In this document: one piece after another, positions 22,762 to 31,376 of the stretch
Layout of the letters: each line of letters starts with the position of its first letter
Numbering within the stretch: the first letter of the stretch is position 1
Assembly: GCA_050305935.1 (NCBI GenBank)
Contig: JBNLGG010000046.1
Coordinates: forward strand, 1 to 33,928
Reading direction: 5' to 3'
Length of the DNA: 33,928 nucleotides
Source: CAJXNP01 sp050305935
GTDB taxonomy: Bacteria; Bacteroidota; Bacteroidia; Cytophagales; Cyclobacteriaceae
Notes under the pieces: generated by a model
Database searches by the model: none
Seen by the model: only the letters and a program-made list of their open reading frames with translations
What the model was told of the DNA's origin: nothing
Made by a program: the position numbers and the translations under genes

Positions 22762-24561
22762 ATGAAAACTAAAATTGAAGCCATCCTGAAAAAATATAAT
22801 CATGATGGTACTCGACTGATGGACATCCTGATCGATGTTCAGGATGAATTTGGATTTGTCCCCGAAGACTCGATAAACATCATTTCTAAAAAACTGGATA
22901 TTTCCAAGGTCGATCTAAAGCAAACCATTTCGTTTTATCACTTCTTTTCAGAAACCCCGAGAGGCAAATACACCATTTATTTAAATAATAGCGCCGTGGC
23001 CAACATGAATGGCCGCAAAGCCGTGATGAAAGCCTTTGAAAAGGAAACAGGAATCAAGTTTGGAGAAGTAACGCCGGACGGCGAAATCGGGCTTTTCGAA
23101 ACTTCCTGCATTGGGATGAATGACCAGGAGCCGGCGGCCCTACTCAACGGCGCCGTGTTTACTCGCCTTACTCCTTACAGGGCGAAAGAAATTATCAAGG
23201 ACATTCGCCTAAAAAAACCGGTAAGTGAGATGTTTGTCGCGAGCTATGGCGATGGGAATAATAGCTCAGAATACATTAATGCGGTGGTGAATAATCACAT
23301 CATGAAGCGTGGTCCTATCTTGTCTGATCAATACGACAATGGCGAGGCAATAAATAAGATCCTGTCTACCACTCCCGAAAAAGTTATTGAAGAAATAAAG
23401 GCATCAAATATCAGAGGACGTGGTGGCGCTGGTTTTCCAACCGGATTGAAATGGGAATTTTGCCGACGAGCAAACGAGAAAACCAGGTACATATTCTGTA
23501 ATGCTGATGAAGGAGAGCCTGGAACATTTAAAGACCGGGTGATCCTCACTGAAAAGCCAATGATGCTATTTGAAGGAATGGCTATTGCCGGATATGCCAT
23601 TGGAGCGCGTGAAGGGATTCTCTACCTCCGATACGAATACAAATACCTTCAAAAACATTTGGAGCATGCCCTTGACGAACTGAGAAAAAAAAACCTGCTG
23701 GGAAAAAGCATCCTGGGTAAAGAAGGATTCGATTTTGACATCAGGATCCAATTTGGCGCCGGTGCATATGTTTGTGGTGAAGAATCTGCCCTGATAGAAT
23801 CTGCTGAAGGAAAAAGAGGAGAACCCAGGGACAGACCTCCCTTCCCAGTAGAAAAAGGATACCTTGAAAAGCCTACTGTAGTTAATAACGTCGAGACACT
23901 CTGTGCGGTTGTCAAGATCATGAAATTCGGCAGTGACTGGTACCGTAGCCTGGGCACCAAAGACTCCACGGGAACAAAAGTGTTATCGGTTTCCGGAGAT
24001 TGCCGGTATCCTGGAGTATATGAAGTGGAGTGGGGTTTTAGTGTCAATGATATCCTGGATATGGTGGGCGCTGAATACGTCCAGGCCGTTCAGGTGGGAG
24101 GCCCTTCAGGTACGTGCGTCGCACCTAATGAGTTTAACAGGACCCTGTGCTACACAGACCTTGCCACGGGTGGTTCACTCATCATCATCGGTAAACACCG
24201 GAACCTGCTGAAAGATATCGTACTAAACTTCACAGAATTCTTTATCGAAGAATCGTGTGGATCCTGCACACCTTGCAGAACCCTTACTGTCCAGTTAAAG
24301 CAAAAACTGGAAAAGATCATTTCAGGGAGAGGTGTGATGAAAGACCTGGAAGACATCGAAGAATGGGGCAAAATCATGAAATCAAATCGATGTGGCCTTG
24401 GTCACACAGCAGCTAATCCTATTCTCACCACGCTAAAGAATTTCAGAAATCTCTACCTCGATAAAATCCAGATGAGCGAGAGCTTCGATTCCGGATTTCG
24501 CCTGGATGAAGCTTTGATAGAGGGGTGTTTAGCCGCCGACAGAAAAATATTAATCCACTAA
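22762..24561 (+). CDS. hoxF: NAD-reducing hydrogenase diaphorase subunit HoxF (HoxE-like/HoxF fusion)
   Basis: 599 residues. Residues 1 to about 150 are a NuoE/HoxE-like thioredoxin domain. About residues 160-599 are NuoF-like: RGRGGAGFPTGLKW (NADH and FMN site), CNADEGEPGTFKDR, GAGAYVCGEESALIES (FMN), and a 4Fe-4S site SCGSCTPCR plus a later CGLG. The N-terminal domain keeps only one cysteine (in SCIGMNDQEP) of the four that hold [2Fe-2S] in true HoxE, as in the HoxF of the soluble hydrogenase of Ralstonia eutropha, which it matches in length and order. It transfers electrons between NAD(H) and the HoxU clusters. First gene of hoxFUYHW. Confidence 0.95.
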   Translation: MKTKIEAILKKYNHDGTRLMDILIDVQDEFGFVPEDSINIISKKLDISKVDLKQTISFYHFFSETPRGKYTIYLNNSAVANMNGRKAVMKAFEKETGIKFGEVTPDGEIGLFETSCIGMNDQEPAALLNGAVFTRLTPYRAKEIIKDIRLKKPVSEMFVASYGDGNNSSEYINAVVNNHIMKRGPILSDQYDNGEAINKILSTTPEKVIEEIKASNIRGRGGAGFPTGLKWEFCRRANEKTRYIFCNADEGEPGTFKDRVILTEKPMMLFEGMAIAGYAIGAREGILYLRYEYKYLQKHLEHALDELRKKNLLGKSILGKEGFDFDIRIQFGAGAYVCGEESALIESAEGKRGEPRDRPPFPVEKGYLEKPTVVNNVETLCAVVKIMKFGSDWYRSLGTKDSTGTKVLSVSGDCRYPGVYEVEWGFSVNDILDMVGAEYVQAVQVGGPSGTCVAPNEFNRTLCYTDLATGGSLIIIGKHRNLLKDIVLNFTEFFIEESCGSCTPCRTLTVQLKQKLEKIISGRGVMKDLEDIEEWGKIMKSNRCGLGHTAANPILTTLKNFRNLYLDKIQMSESFDSGFRLDEALIEGCLAADRKILIH

Positions 24562-24571
24562 ACTCGATGCG

Positions 24572-25270
24572 ATGCCACACCAAGTATTAAAATTTAAATT
24601 AGATGGGACGGAATGCCTGGGGCAAAAAGGTCAACACATAATCGATGCCGCCAGGGAAAATGGTATTTATATACCTACACTTTGCAATGTACCGGGTGTA
24701 GAACCCAAAGGTGCTTGCCGGATGTGCAATGTGAGAGTGAATGGGAAATTAATGACTGCCTGCACCACCCCAATTGCGAATGGTATGATCATCGAAAGTG
24801 AAACTCCTGACCTGAGTAACCTTAGAAAAGCCATACTGGAATTGCTTTTTACCGAGGGAAATCATTTTTGCCCGGCATGTGAAAAAAGTGGTGACTGTGA
24901 GCTGCAAGCGCTGGCCTATCGCTACAATATGACTGTGCCCAGATTTAAATACCAATTTCCAGAAAGGGATATTGAGGCAACACACCCTAAACTTATCAAA
25001 GATCACAACCGATGTATTCTCTGCAAACGATGCGTCAGAATCATCAAAAACAAAGACGGCAAAAGCATATTTGCATTTGGAAGACGAGGTCAAAAAATCA
25101 CCATCAACATCGATACAGAACTGGCAAAGGATATGGATGACACCACTGCCAAGGAAGCATTTGATATTTGCCCAGTGGGAGCGCTGTTGCTCAGGGAAAA
25201 AGGATTTAGCAAACCCATTGGAAAGCGAAAATACGATCATGAAGCCATAGGCACCGAACTAAAAAATTGA
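24572..25270 (+). CDS. hoxU: NAD-reducing hydrogenase diaphorase subunit HoxU
   Basis: A 232-residue NuoG-like N-terminal fragment. A plant-type [2Fe-2S] domain has Cys38, Cys49, Cys52 and Cys64. A His-Cys3 4Fe-4S site follows (His98, Cys100, Cys103, Cys109 in HFCPACEKSGDC), then a ferredoxin-like segment with CILCKRCVR and the late CPVGALL. It carries electrons between HoxF and HoxY. Length agrees with the 3d-type HoxU. It starts 10 nt after hoxF and ends 4 nt before hoxY. Confidence 0.96.
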   Translation: MPHQVLKFKLDGTECLGQKGQHIIDAARENGIYIPTLCNVPGVEPKGACRMCNVRVNGKLMTACTTPIANGMIIESETPDLSNLRKAILELLFTEGNHFCPACEKSGDCELQALAYRYNMTVPRFKYQFPERDIEATHPKLIKDHNRCILCKRCVRIIKNKDGKSIFAFGRRGQKITINIDTELAKDMDDTTAKEAFDICPVGALLLREKGFSKPIGKRKYDHEAIGTELKN

Positions 25271-25274
25271 TCCG

Positions 25275-25826
25275 ATGGAAAAGAAAATTGTAGCTACTAC
25301 ATCACTTGCCGGTTGCTTCGGCTGTCACATGTCTCTGCTGGATATTGATGAAAAGATCCTTGACCTTATCGAGCTGGTTGAATTCGACAAGTCCCCCATC
25401 AACGACATAAAAAAATTTACCAGGATTGCTGACATCGGTTTAATCGAAGGAGGATGTTGTAACCATGAAAATGTTCACATTCTCAAAGAATTTCGTGCTA
25501 ATTGTAAAATACTAGTATCCGTTGGAGAATGTGCCATAATGGGCGGTTTGCCGGCTCTTAGAAATACCATCCCACTAAAGGAATGTTTCGAAGAAGCTTT
25601 CCTAAATGGGCCTTCGGTCGCAGGAAACAACCTTGACAATGTAATTCCTAACGATGAAGAATTGCCGGTCATCCTGGACAAAGTATATCCTTGTCACGAG
25701 ATCGTGAAAATAGATTACCACTTTCCCGGATGCCCTCCCACAGCCGAATTAATATGGGAGGCGCTGTATGCGCTTATTACAGGAACTAAAATGAATCTTC
25801 CATATGAAGTTGTAAAATTCGATTAA
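25275..25826 (+). CDS. hoxY: NAD-reducing hydrogenase small subunit HoxY
   Basis: A 183-residue small subunit with only the proximal [4Fe-4S] site: SLAGCFGCHMSLLD (Cys14, Cys17), EGGCCNHEN, GECAIMGG (Cys86) and HFPGCPPTAE. The short form, without twin-arginine signal or C-terminal cluster domain, marks a cytoplasmic group 3 enzyme. It passes electrons from the NiFe site to HoxU. 11 nt separate it from hoxH. Confidence 0.96.
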   Translation: MEKKIVATTSLAGCFGCHMSLLDIDEKILDLIELVEFDKSPINDIKKFTRIADIGLIEGGCCNHENVHILKEFRANCKILVSVGECAIMGGLPALRNTIPLKECFEEAFLNGPSVAGNNLDNVIPNDEELPVILDKVYPCHEIVKIDYHFPGCPPTAELIWEALYALITGTKMNLPYEVVKFD

Positions 25827-25837
25827 ACCTGTGAATC

Positions 25838-27286
25838 ATGACTAAAAAGATAACCATAGAGCCCATTACCAGGGTAGAAGGACATGGAAAAGTTACCATT
25901 CATATTGATGACGATGGAAATATTATTCAAAGCAGGTTGCATATAGTAGAGTTCAGAGGTTTCGAACGGTTCATTCAGGGGCGACCCTATTGGGAAGCCC
26001 CTGTTTTGGTTCAGCGATTGTGCGGAATATGCCCTGTGAGCCATCACCTGGCAGCCGCAAAAGCACTTGATGTGATTGTGGGAGTAGGTCAGGAAGGCTT
26101 AACTCCTACCGCGGAGAAAATGCGTCGACTGATGCATTACGGTCAATTCTTTCAATCGCATGCCCTGCATTTTTTCCACCTCGCGAGTCCTGATTTATTA
26201 TTTGGCGTAGATGCTCCAGTGGCTAAAAGGAATGTGATTGGAGTGGCTGCCGAGCATAAAGACCTTGCGGTTCAAGGTGTCATGATGCGTAAATTCGGTC
26301 AGGAATTGATTAAGGTTACAGCTGGTAAAAAAATCCATGGAACCGGCGCCATTCCTGGCGGCATCAATAAAAATCTGAGCATCAGGGAACGCGATTCTTT
26401 CTTAAAAGGAAATGAATTATTCAATGCCGACAAAATGATTTCCTGGTCAAAGGATGCCATCAGTTTGTTCAAATATTACCATGCATCGCATAAGGATTTC
26501 ATAGACAAGTTTGCAGCTTTTCCTTCTAATCACTTAAGCCTTGTCAGAAAGGATGGTGCATTGGATATTTATCATGGTGTGCTACGGGCGATCGATGCTG
26601 ATGGCAACAAGATTTTACACGATGTGGACTATTCACATTACCTGGATTACATAGGCGAAAGCGTTAAATCCTGGAGTTACATGAAATTCCCCTTCTTAAA
26701 ACAACTAGGAGCGGAGGAAGGATGGTATCGGGTAGGTCCGCTGGCAAGACTGAACACCTGTGATTTTATCCCGACGCCACTCGCACAAGAGGAATTTGAG
26801 GAGTTTAGGGCATATACAAAAGGAAAAACCAACAACATGTCCATGCACATGCATTGGGCCCGGCTGATTGAAACGCTGCATGCCGCGGAAGTGATTAAAG
26901 AACTCCTGGAAGATCCAGATCTGCAAAAAAATGATTTGGTTAGAAAAGGAGAAAAACAAAAAGAGGGAGTTGGGTTAATTGAAGCGCCAAGAGGGACACT
27001 TTTCCATCATTACAAGATCAATGACTACGACCAGATCACCATGGCAAATCTCATTGTATCCACCACAAATAATAATGAGCCCATGAACCGGGCGGTGAGG
27101 AGTGTAGCCGAGGAAAAATTAGCCGGAAAACAAAACATTACAGAAGGTATGCTTAATGCAGTGGAAGTTGCCATCAGGGCGTATGATCCATGTTTAAGCT
27201 GTGCCACTCATGCCTTGGGAAAAATGCCCCTGGAGATTGAGCTGTACAATGCTAAAAATGATTTGATTGACCAAATAATAAGTTAA
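25838..27286 (+). CDS. hoxH: NAD-reducing hydrogenase large subunit HoxH
   Basis: 482 residues, the NiFe catalytic subunit. The N-terminal ligand motif is RLCGICPVSHH (Cys62, Cys65). The C-terminal motif is DPCLSCATH (Cys452, Cys455, His458), followed by a 24-residue tail that the maturation protease should remove after His458. The RVEGHGK start and the short SCATH ending are typical of group 3d bidirectional hydrogenases. It interconverts H2 with protons and electrons in the cytoplasm. All four active-site cysteines are present, so the enzyme should be functional. The stop codon is directly adjacent to the hoxW GTG start. Confidence 0.97.
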   Translation: MTKKITIEPITRVEGHGKVTIHIDDDGNIIQSRLHIVEFRGFERFIQGRPYWEAPVLVQRLCGICPVSHHLAAAKALDVIVGVGQEGLTPTAEKMRRLMHYGQFFQSHALHFFHLASPDLLFGVDAPVAKRNVIGVAAEHKDLAVQGVMMRKFGQELIKVTAGKKIHGTGAIPGGINKNLSIRERDSFLKGNELFNADKMISWSKDAISLFKYYHASHKDFIDKFAAFPSNHLSLVRKDGALDIYHGVLRAIDADGNKILHDVDYSHYLDYIGESVKSWSYMKFPFLKQLGAEEGWYRVGPLARLNTCDFIPTPLAQEEFEEFRAYTKGKTNNMSMHMHWARLIETLHAAEVIKELLEDPDLQKNDLVRKGEKQKEGVGLIEAPRGTLFHHYKINDYDQITMANLIVSTTNNNEPMNRAVRSVAEEKLAGKQNITEGMLNAVEVAIRAYDPCLSCATHALGKMPLEIELYNAKNDLIDQIIS

Positions 27287-27790
27287 GTGAAAAAGCTGCT
27301 TGTATATGGTTTTGGGAATCCCGGCAGAAGGGACGACGGCTTGGGAATTAAGTTGGTAGAAAAGCTGGAGAAATGGGCACTTGAAGAAGAAAATGGGCAA
27401 CTATTCTTTGACTCAAATTACCAGCTAAATGTTGAAGATGCCGTTGAGCTCAAGCAGTATGATTTTGTGTTGTTCGTAGATGCAAGCCAGGAAGACATTG
27501 ATGATTTTTACATATCCCGCGTTGAGGCATCCGCAAAAGTTGATTTCACCACGCATAGTGTTTCTCCCTCCTACCTGAAATACCTCGCGGAGGACTTATT
27601 TGGCTATTCTCCCCTGATTTATTTACTCCACATCAGAGGGCATGAATGGCACCTGGGGAATGGTCTCAGTGATAAGGCGAAAGACAACCTTCATAAGGCC
27701 ATGCTGTTTGCCCAAAACCTGTTAAAAGGCCTGCTTTCAGAACGAATCTTAAAGGATCCTTTGTTCTACAATAAAAACTCTGCGTCATGA
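27287..27790 (+). CDS. hoxW: Hydrogenase maturation protease (HoxW type)
   Basis: 167 residues, starting with GTG at 27287 immediately after the hoxH stop. The M52 family motif GFGNPGRRDDGLG at the N-terminus supplies the first nickel-binding acidic residue, VLFVDAS supplies the second, and the conserved histidine segment follows (THSVSPSYL, then LLHIRGHEW). It cleaves the HoxH C-terminal tail after nickel insertion. The end overlaps the next gene by 4 nt (ATGA), so that gene is translationally coupled. Confidence 0.93.
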   Translation: MKKLLVYGFGNPGRRDDGLGIKLVEKLEKWALEEENGQLFFDSNYQLNVEDAVELKQYDFVLFVDASQEDIDDFYISRVEASAKVDFTTHSVSPSYLKYLAEDLFGYSPLIYLLHIRGHEWHLGNGLSDKAKDNLHKAMLFAQNLLKGLLSERILKDPLFYNKNSAS

Positions 27791-28788
27791 ATCTTTCAAC
27801 AACTTATCTAGGACTTAAGCTTAAAAATCCGGTAATAGTAGGTAGCTCGTCGCTTACCAGCAATGTGAAAAACGTGAAACGATGTGCTAAAAATGGTGCC
27901 GGTGCGGTGGTCTTAAAATCTCTTTATGAAGAACAAATACTCGCCGATACCGACGAACTGGTTCATCAGGACGAAATGTATCTCTGGTACCCTGAAGCCT
28001 TTGACTATGTGAATAAACTGTCAAAAGAAGATGGGATTGATCAATATTTAAACCTCATCAAAGAGTGTAAAAGCGAGGTAGATATGCCAATTATTGCCAG
28101 CGTCAATTGTATCACACCAGAAGACTGGCCGGTATTCAGCCGGGAGTTAGAGAATGCGGGTGCGGATGCCATTGAGCTTAATATTTCCATTTTTCCCGAC
28201 TCGGAAGAATTAAGCTGTACAGAGATCGGAGACCGCCACATCCGAATAGTCCGTGCTGTCAGCAGACAAGTAAAAATACCAGTTTCTGCTAAAATCAGCC
28301 ATTATTTCTCGAACCTTAGAATGATGGCGAAAAGACTGTACATGGCAGGCGCCAAGGGGCTGGTTTTGTTTAACCGTTTTTATCGCCCCGATATTGACAT
28401 TGAAAATATCAAGATGACCACCGATGATACTTTCAGTGGTCCTGACGAAATCACCATGTCATTAAGGTGGGTAGGCTTGCTTTCCGAAAAATCGCCCTAC
28501 GATATTTCAGCCTCCACGGGTGTACATGATGCCACAGGTGTAATAAAACAAATCCTGGCGGGTGCTACTTCTGTTCAAGTCTGCTCCGCACTTTATAAAA
28601 ATGGCTTTTCATACTTAAAAAGAATACTGGAAGAAATGGACCTTTGGATGAGAAAAAAAGGATTTGATTCTATCGACGATTTCAGGGGTCTCATTAATAA
28701 AGACCCACAAAATAGTGCAGGCTGGGAGCGAATCCACTTCATGAAAAAAACCACGACCAACGACATTCACCCCATTCAGGGAGATTAA
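27787..28788 (+). CDS. Dihydroorotate dehydrogenase-like FMN protein coupled to hox operon
   Basis: A 333-residue TIM barrel with PVIVGSSSLTSNVKNVKRCAKNGAGAVVLKS at the N-terminus, IIASVNC, ADAIELNIS, and the C-terminal phosphate-binding part of FMN (ISASTGVHDATGVIKQILAGATSVQVCSAL). It belongs to the DHOD-like family, but the segment after ELNIS differs from the SCPN of true dihydroorotate dehydrogenases, so a role in pyrimidine synthesis is doubtful. Its ATG overlaps the hoxW stop (ATGA) and a terminator-like hairpin follows, making it the last gene of hoxFUYHW. It may exchange electrons with the NAD(H) or hydrogen pool, which is inference. Similar genes are known near pyruvate:ferredoxin oxidoreductase in other bacteria. 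Confidence 0.9.
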   Translation: MNLSTTYLGLKLKNPVIVGSSSLTSNVKNVKRCAKNGAGAVVLKSLYEEQILADTDELVHQDEMYLWYPEAFDYVNKLSKEDGIDQYLNLIKECKSEVDMPIIASVNCITPEDWPVFSRELENAGADAIELNISIFPDSEELSCTEIGDRHIRIVRAVSRQVKIPVSAKISHYFSNLRMMAKRLYMAGAKGLVLFNRFYRPDIDIENIKMTTDDTFSGPDEITMSLRWVGLLSEKSPYDISASTGVHDATGVIKQILAGATSVQVCSALYKNGFSYLKRILEEMDLWMRKKGFDSIDDFRGLINKDPQNSAGWERIHFMKKTTTNDIHPIQGD

Positions 28789-28818
28789 TCACAATAATCT
28801 TTTTTCCATATTAGTACC

Positions 28819-28848
28819 GGAAGCATTGACGAGTCATCGCTTCCTTTC
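28819..28848 (+). terminator. Terminator-like hairpin at the end of the hox operon
   Basis: GGAAGC (28819-28824) pairs with GCTTCC (28839-28844), with an inner TGAC/GTCA helix, followed by TTTC. It lies 31 nt after the last stop codon. The U-tract is short, so strength is uncertain. Confidence 0.55.
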
Positions 28849-28991
28849 TGCATTTCCATACGTCCGATACCGAACATTTAAGCGCGAATCTGAACATCTG
28901 GATTTAAAAAAAGCTGGGCTATTCAATAAAAATGTACCTTTTTAAATGGCACCTTTATTGAAAACTATATTTAATAAATCCAGTTTGTTAC

Positions 28992-29669
28992 ATGATTTTT
29001 TTAAATCAAATTGTAAAACAAAAAACCCGGGCGGGAGAAAAACTCACCGTATTGGATCATCTGAACCTTACAGTGAATGAGGGGGAATTCATTTCTGTGG
29101 TGGGTTTTAACAAGTGTGGTAAAACGGCACTCATTAAAATCCTGGCTCTGCTGGACAGGGAGTATTATGGAAACTATCAATTCAACGGCCTTTCCCTTAA
29201 CAATCTGAGCGAAAAGGATTTTCAGGGGTTCCGAATCAAAAATATTGGATTAGTTTATAAAAACTATAATCTGGTGGATTACTTTACCATTTGTGAGAAT
29301 ATTCTTCTTCCATTGAAATTTTCCACCACAGATAAAAGGCAAATAAGGGATCGTGCCGGTGAATTATGCCATCAATTCAAAATCGACCACAAAAAAAAAC
29401 ACCTCTCTTCTCAAGTGAGCCAGTTGATAAGAACAAAGGCAGCCATAGCTCAATCACTCATGCTTTCCCCTAAAATTCTCCTGGCTGACGATATTTTCAA
29501 CGGACTTGATAACGAAGAATGTCGATCATTGATAGACCTGCTGGCCGAACTGAATGATGGAGGGTTAACAGTTGTGCTTACCTCTGAGAATCTTCAGGAC
29601 GCCAATTTATTCCATCGGAAAATCTTTATCCATGAGGGAAAGATCTTTACCGATTACCCCTTTGCATAG
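28992..29669 (+). CDS. Orphan degenerate ABC transporter ATPase
   Basis: 225 residues with the overall order of a LolD/MacB-type ABC ATPase. The Walker A motif GFNKCGKT (about 38-45) is intact. The Q-loop region reads NIGLVYKNYNLVDYFT, where the glutamine is replaced by lysine or asparagine. The signature LSGGQ is changed to LSSQV. Walker B is ILLADDIFNGLD, with Asp instead of the catalytic Glu. No permease gene is adjacent and the downstream gene is a small anchored protein. Nucleotide binding is likely, but rapid ATP hydrolysis is doubtful. It may be a regulatory or scaffold ATPase, or its transporter may lie elsewhere. Confidence 0.85.
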   Translation: MIFLNQIVKQKTRAGEKLTVLDHLNLTVNEGEFISVVGFNKCGKTALIKILALLDREYYGNYQFNGLSLNNLSEKDFQGFRIKNIGLVYKNYNLVDYFTICENILLPLKFSTTDKRQIRDRAGELCHQFKIDHKKKHLSSQVSQLIRTKAAIAQSLMLSPKILLADDIFNGLDNEECRSLIDLLAELNDGGLTVVLTSENLQDANLFHRKIFIHEGKIFTDYPFA

Positions 29670-29810
29670 CGTGAAAGTGTACATAAATTTTAATTGTGTT
29701 GTCCAATAATGAACACCAGCAACACTACAACTTCTTTCTGTTAGCAGTATCAAAGCATTTTTTCCCGTGGCATAAATTTTGGGGCTTTAGTAGTACCCAA
29801 GCAAAAATTG

Positions 29811-30146
29811 ATGAAAAGACCAATTGCACGACTCCCCCACGGGAAAAAATTCCTGCTCATTTTAGGCCTTATTGTTTCCATCCTTGCCGTTTTCAAAAGT
29901 GAGATGTATTCAACATCCGGGCTACAGCAATACCTACCAGATGTGGAGCTAGTTAAGCAACAACTCAACGACCACATTCGCGCCAACCAACAGGCCGCAA
30001 ACACAAACCTCAGCAATGGAAACTTTATTGCCAGCTACATACACGTGATTTCCAACCGGCCTGAATACAAGGATAAAGAATGTGACAAACCGAGCGCTCT
30101 CACTACCCTTAAAAATAAAGTGAGCAAGGTTTTTTCTTCTATTTAA
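29811..30146 (+). CDS. Small membrane-anchored protein of unknown function
   Basis: 111 residues from the ATG at 29811 (a TTG lies directly in front at 29808). It has a basic start (MKRPIARLPHGKK), one hydrophobic helix (FLLILGLIVSILAVF), then about 80 soluble residues rich in Asn and Gln (VKQQLNDHIRANQQAANTN) and ending in a Lys/Ser-rich tail. I recognise no family. The order is that of an N-terminally anchored periplasmic protein. It lies between the ABC ATPase and apt and ends before the apt promoter. Confidence 0.6.
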   Translation: MKRPIARLPHGKKFLLILGLIVSILAVFKSEMYSTSGLQQYLPDVELVKQQLNDHIRANQQAANTNLSNGNFIASYIHVISNRPEYKDKECDKPSALTTLKNKVSKVFSSI

Positions 30147-30171
30147 CAACACCCTTTCAATCTTTTTACCA

Positions 30172-30201
30172 TTTGACAGAACACAAACTTTGCTACATTT
30201 G
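30172..30201 (+). promoter_or_regulatory. apt promoter (Bacteroidetes consensus)
   Basis: TTTG at 30172-30175, 18-nt spacer, TACATTTG at 30194-30201: an exact match to TTTG-N18-TAnnTTTG. Transcription should start near 30208, about 16 nt before the apt ATG. Confidence 0.75.
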
Positions 30202-30223
30202 TTAGGTAAAGTAAACACCACAA

Positions 30224-30751
30224 ATGGAAAAATATTTTAAGTCGAAAATCAGGAATGTCAAGGATTTTCCAAAGCCCGGGATCGTTTTCCGGGACATCAC
30301 CACACTTCTGAAAGATTCGGAGGCATTTCAAAAGATGGGCAATCAGTTGTTTGAATTTTCAAAAGATAAGGGGATTCAGAAAGTGGTAGGAATCGACTCG
30401 CGGGGATTTATTTTTGGCGGTTACCTGGCCAATCGTCTGGATGCGGGACTGGTACTGATCAGAAAATCCGGCAAGCTCCCCTCTGAAACGATTAAGCAAA
30501 CCTATCAACTGGAATATGGTACTGACACGCTGGAAATCCACAAAGATGCCGTCTTACCTGGCGAAAAAGTACTCATCCATGATGACCTGCTCGCTACAGG
30601 TGGCACTGCCAAGGCCGCTTGTGAGTTGATTGAGAAGATGGGAGGAAAAGTGGTACAAGTTTCCTTTATGATTGAACTAAGCTTTTTAAATGGAAGGCAG
30701 CATTTTAACGGGTACAAAGTTGATTCGGCAGTCCAGTATACTTCGGAGTAA
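30224..30751 (+). CDS. apt: Adenine phosphoribosyltransferase
   Basis: 175 residues. FPKPGIVFRDITTLL is the conserved N-terminal part of APRT, GIDSRGFIFGGYLA follows, and the PRPP-binding loop is VLIHDDLLATGGTAKAA. It salvages adenine with PRPP to AMP in the cytoplasm. Length is normal. It has its own promoter and is convergent with the peroxiredoxin gene, with a 6-nt gap between the two stop codons. Confidence 0.97.
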   Translation: MEKYFKSKIRNVKDFPKPGIVFRDITTLLKDSEAFQKMGNQLFEFSKDKGIQKVVGIDSRGFIFGGYLANRLDAGLVLIRKSGKLPSETIKQTYQLEYGTDTLEIHKDAVLPGEKVLIHDDLLATGGTAKAACELIEKMGGKVVQVSFMIELSFLNGRQHFNGYKVDSAVQYTSE

Positions 30752-30757
30752 ACGGGA

Positions 30758-31261
30758 CTACTTTCTTAGAGCATCGAAGACCTTTTCATAATCCGGTTCA
30801 TCGCCAATTTCCGGCACCTGCTCAGTATAGATTACTTTACCGTGTTCGTCTATGATAATCACAGCCCTGGAAAACAAGCCTTTAAAGGCCCCGGAGGTAA
30901 TTTCAACTTTATAGTTGTCTGAGAACGACGAATTGCGGTATTGTGATGTCATGACTAAATGCAGAATACCCTCGGCTTCGCAAAACCTATGGTGAGAAAA
31001 TGGCAGGTCTTTCGAGATGCAGATAGGCACCACATTTTTTAATTGGTCGAGTTGCTGATTGAACTTCCTGGCAGATGAGGAACACACACCAGTCTGGATA
31101 CTCGGAAAAATGCTTAACAACACTTTCTTGCCTTTGAACTCAGACAATTTCACATCTTTCAAATCTGTTTTCGTCACTGAAAAATCCGGAGCCTCTGTTC
31201 CTAATTTCGGAAGTTCACCGGTAGTCTCGCACGGTTTACCGTCTAATGATATTTTAGCCAT
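30758..31261 (-). CDS. tpx: Thiol peroxidase (atypical 2-Cys peroxiredoxin)
   Basis: 167 residues of the Tpx family. The peroxidatic Cys60 lies in FPSIQTGVCSSSARKFN and the resolving Cys94 in HRFCEAEGI, matching the Cys61/Cys95 pair of E. coli Tpx. It reduces peroxides using thioredoxin, usually in the cytoplasm or periplasm. No signal peptide is visible. It is convergent with apt and transcribed from the 31262-31508 region. Confidence 0.95.
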   Translation of the reverse strand: MAKISLDGKPCETTGELPKLGTEAPDFSVTKTDLKDVKLSEFKGKKVLLSIFPSIQTGVCSSSARKFNQQLDQLKNVVPICISKDLPFSHHRFCEAEGILHLVMTSQYRNSSFSDNYKVEITSGAFKGLFSRAVIIIDEHGKVIYTEQVPEIGDEPDYEKVFDALRK

Positions 31262-31376
31262 GATCGCATGTTTTTAGTGGACAACCATTAGTCTTAATGA
31301 AATGTTTTGACGAGGCCGAAATAAAAATATTTCCCAGGGCCGACATACCTGACGATGGTCATATATATTCTGAAAA

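Noticed and set aside
29696..29902. Plus-strand frame of 68 codons before the small anchored protein
   Set aside because: It overlaps the better frame at 29811-30146, starts at a non-ATG codon and has no recognisable order of hydrophobic or conserved residues.
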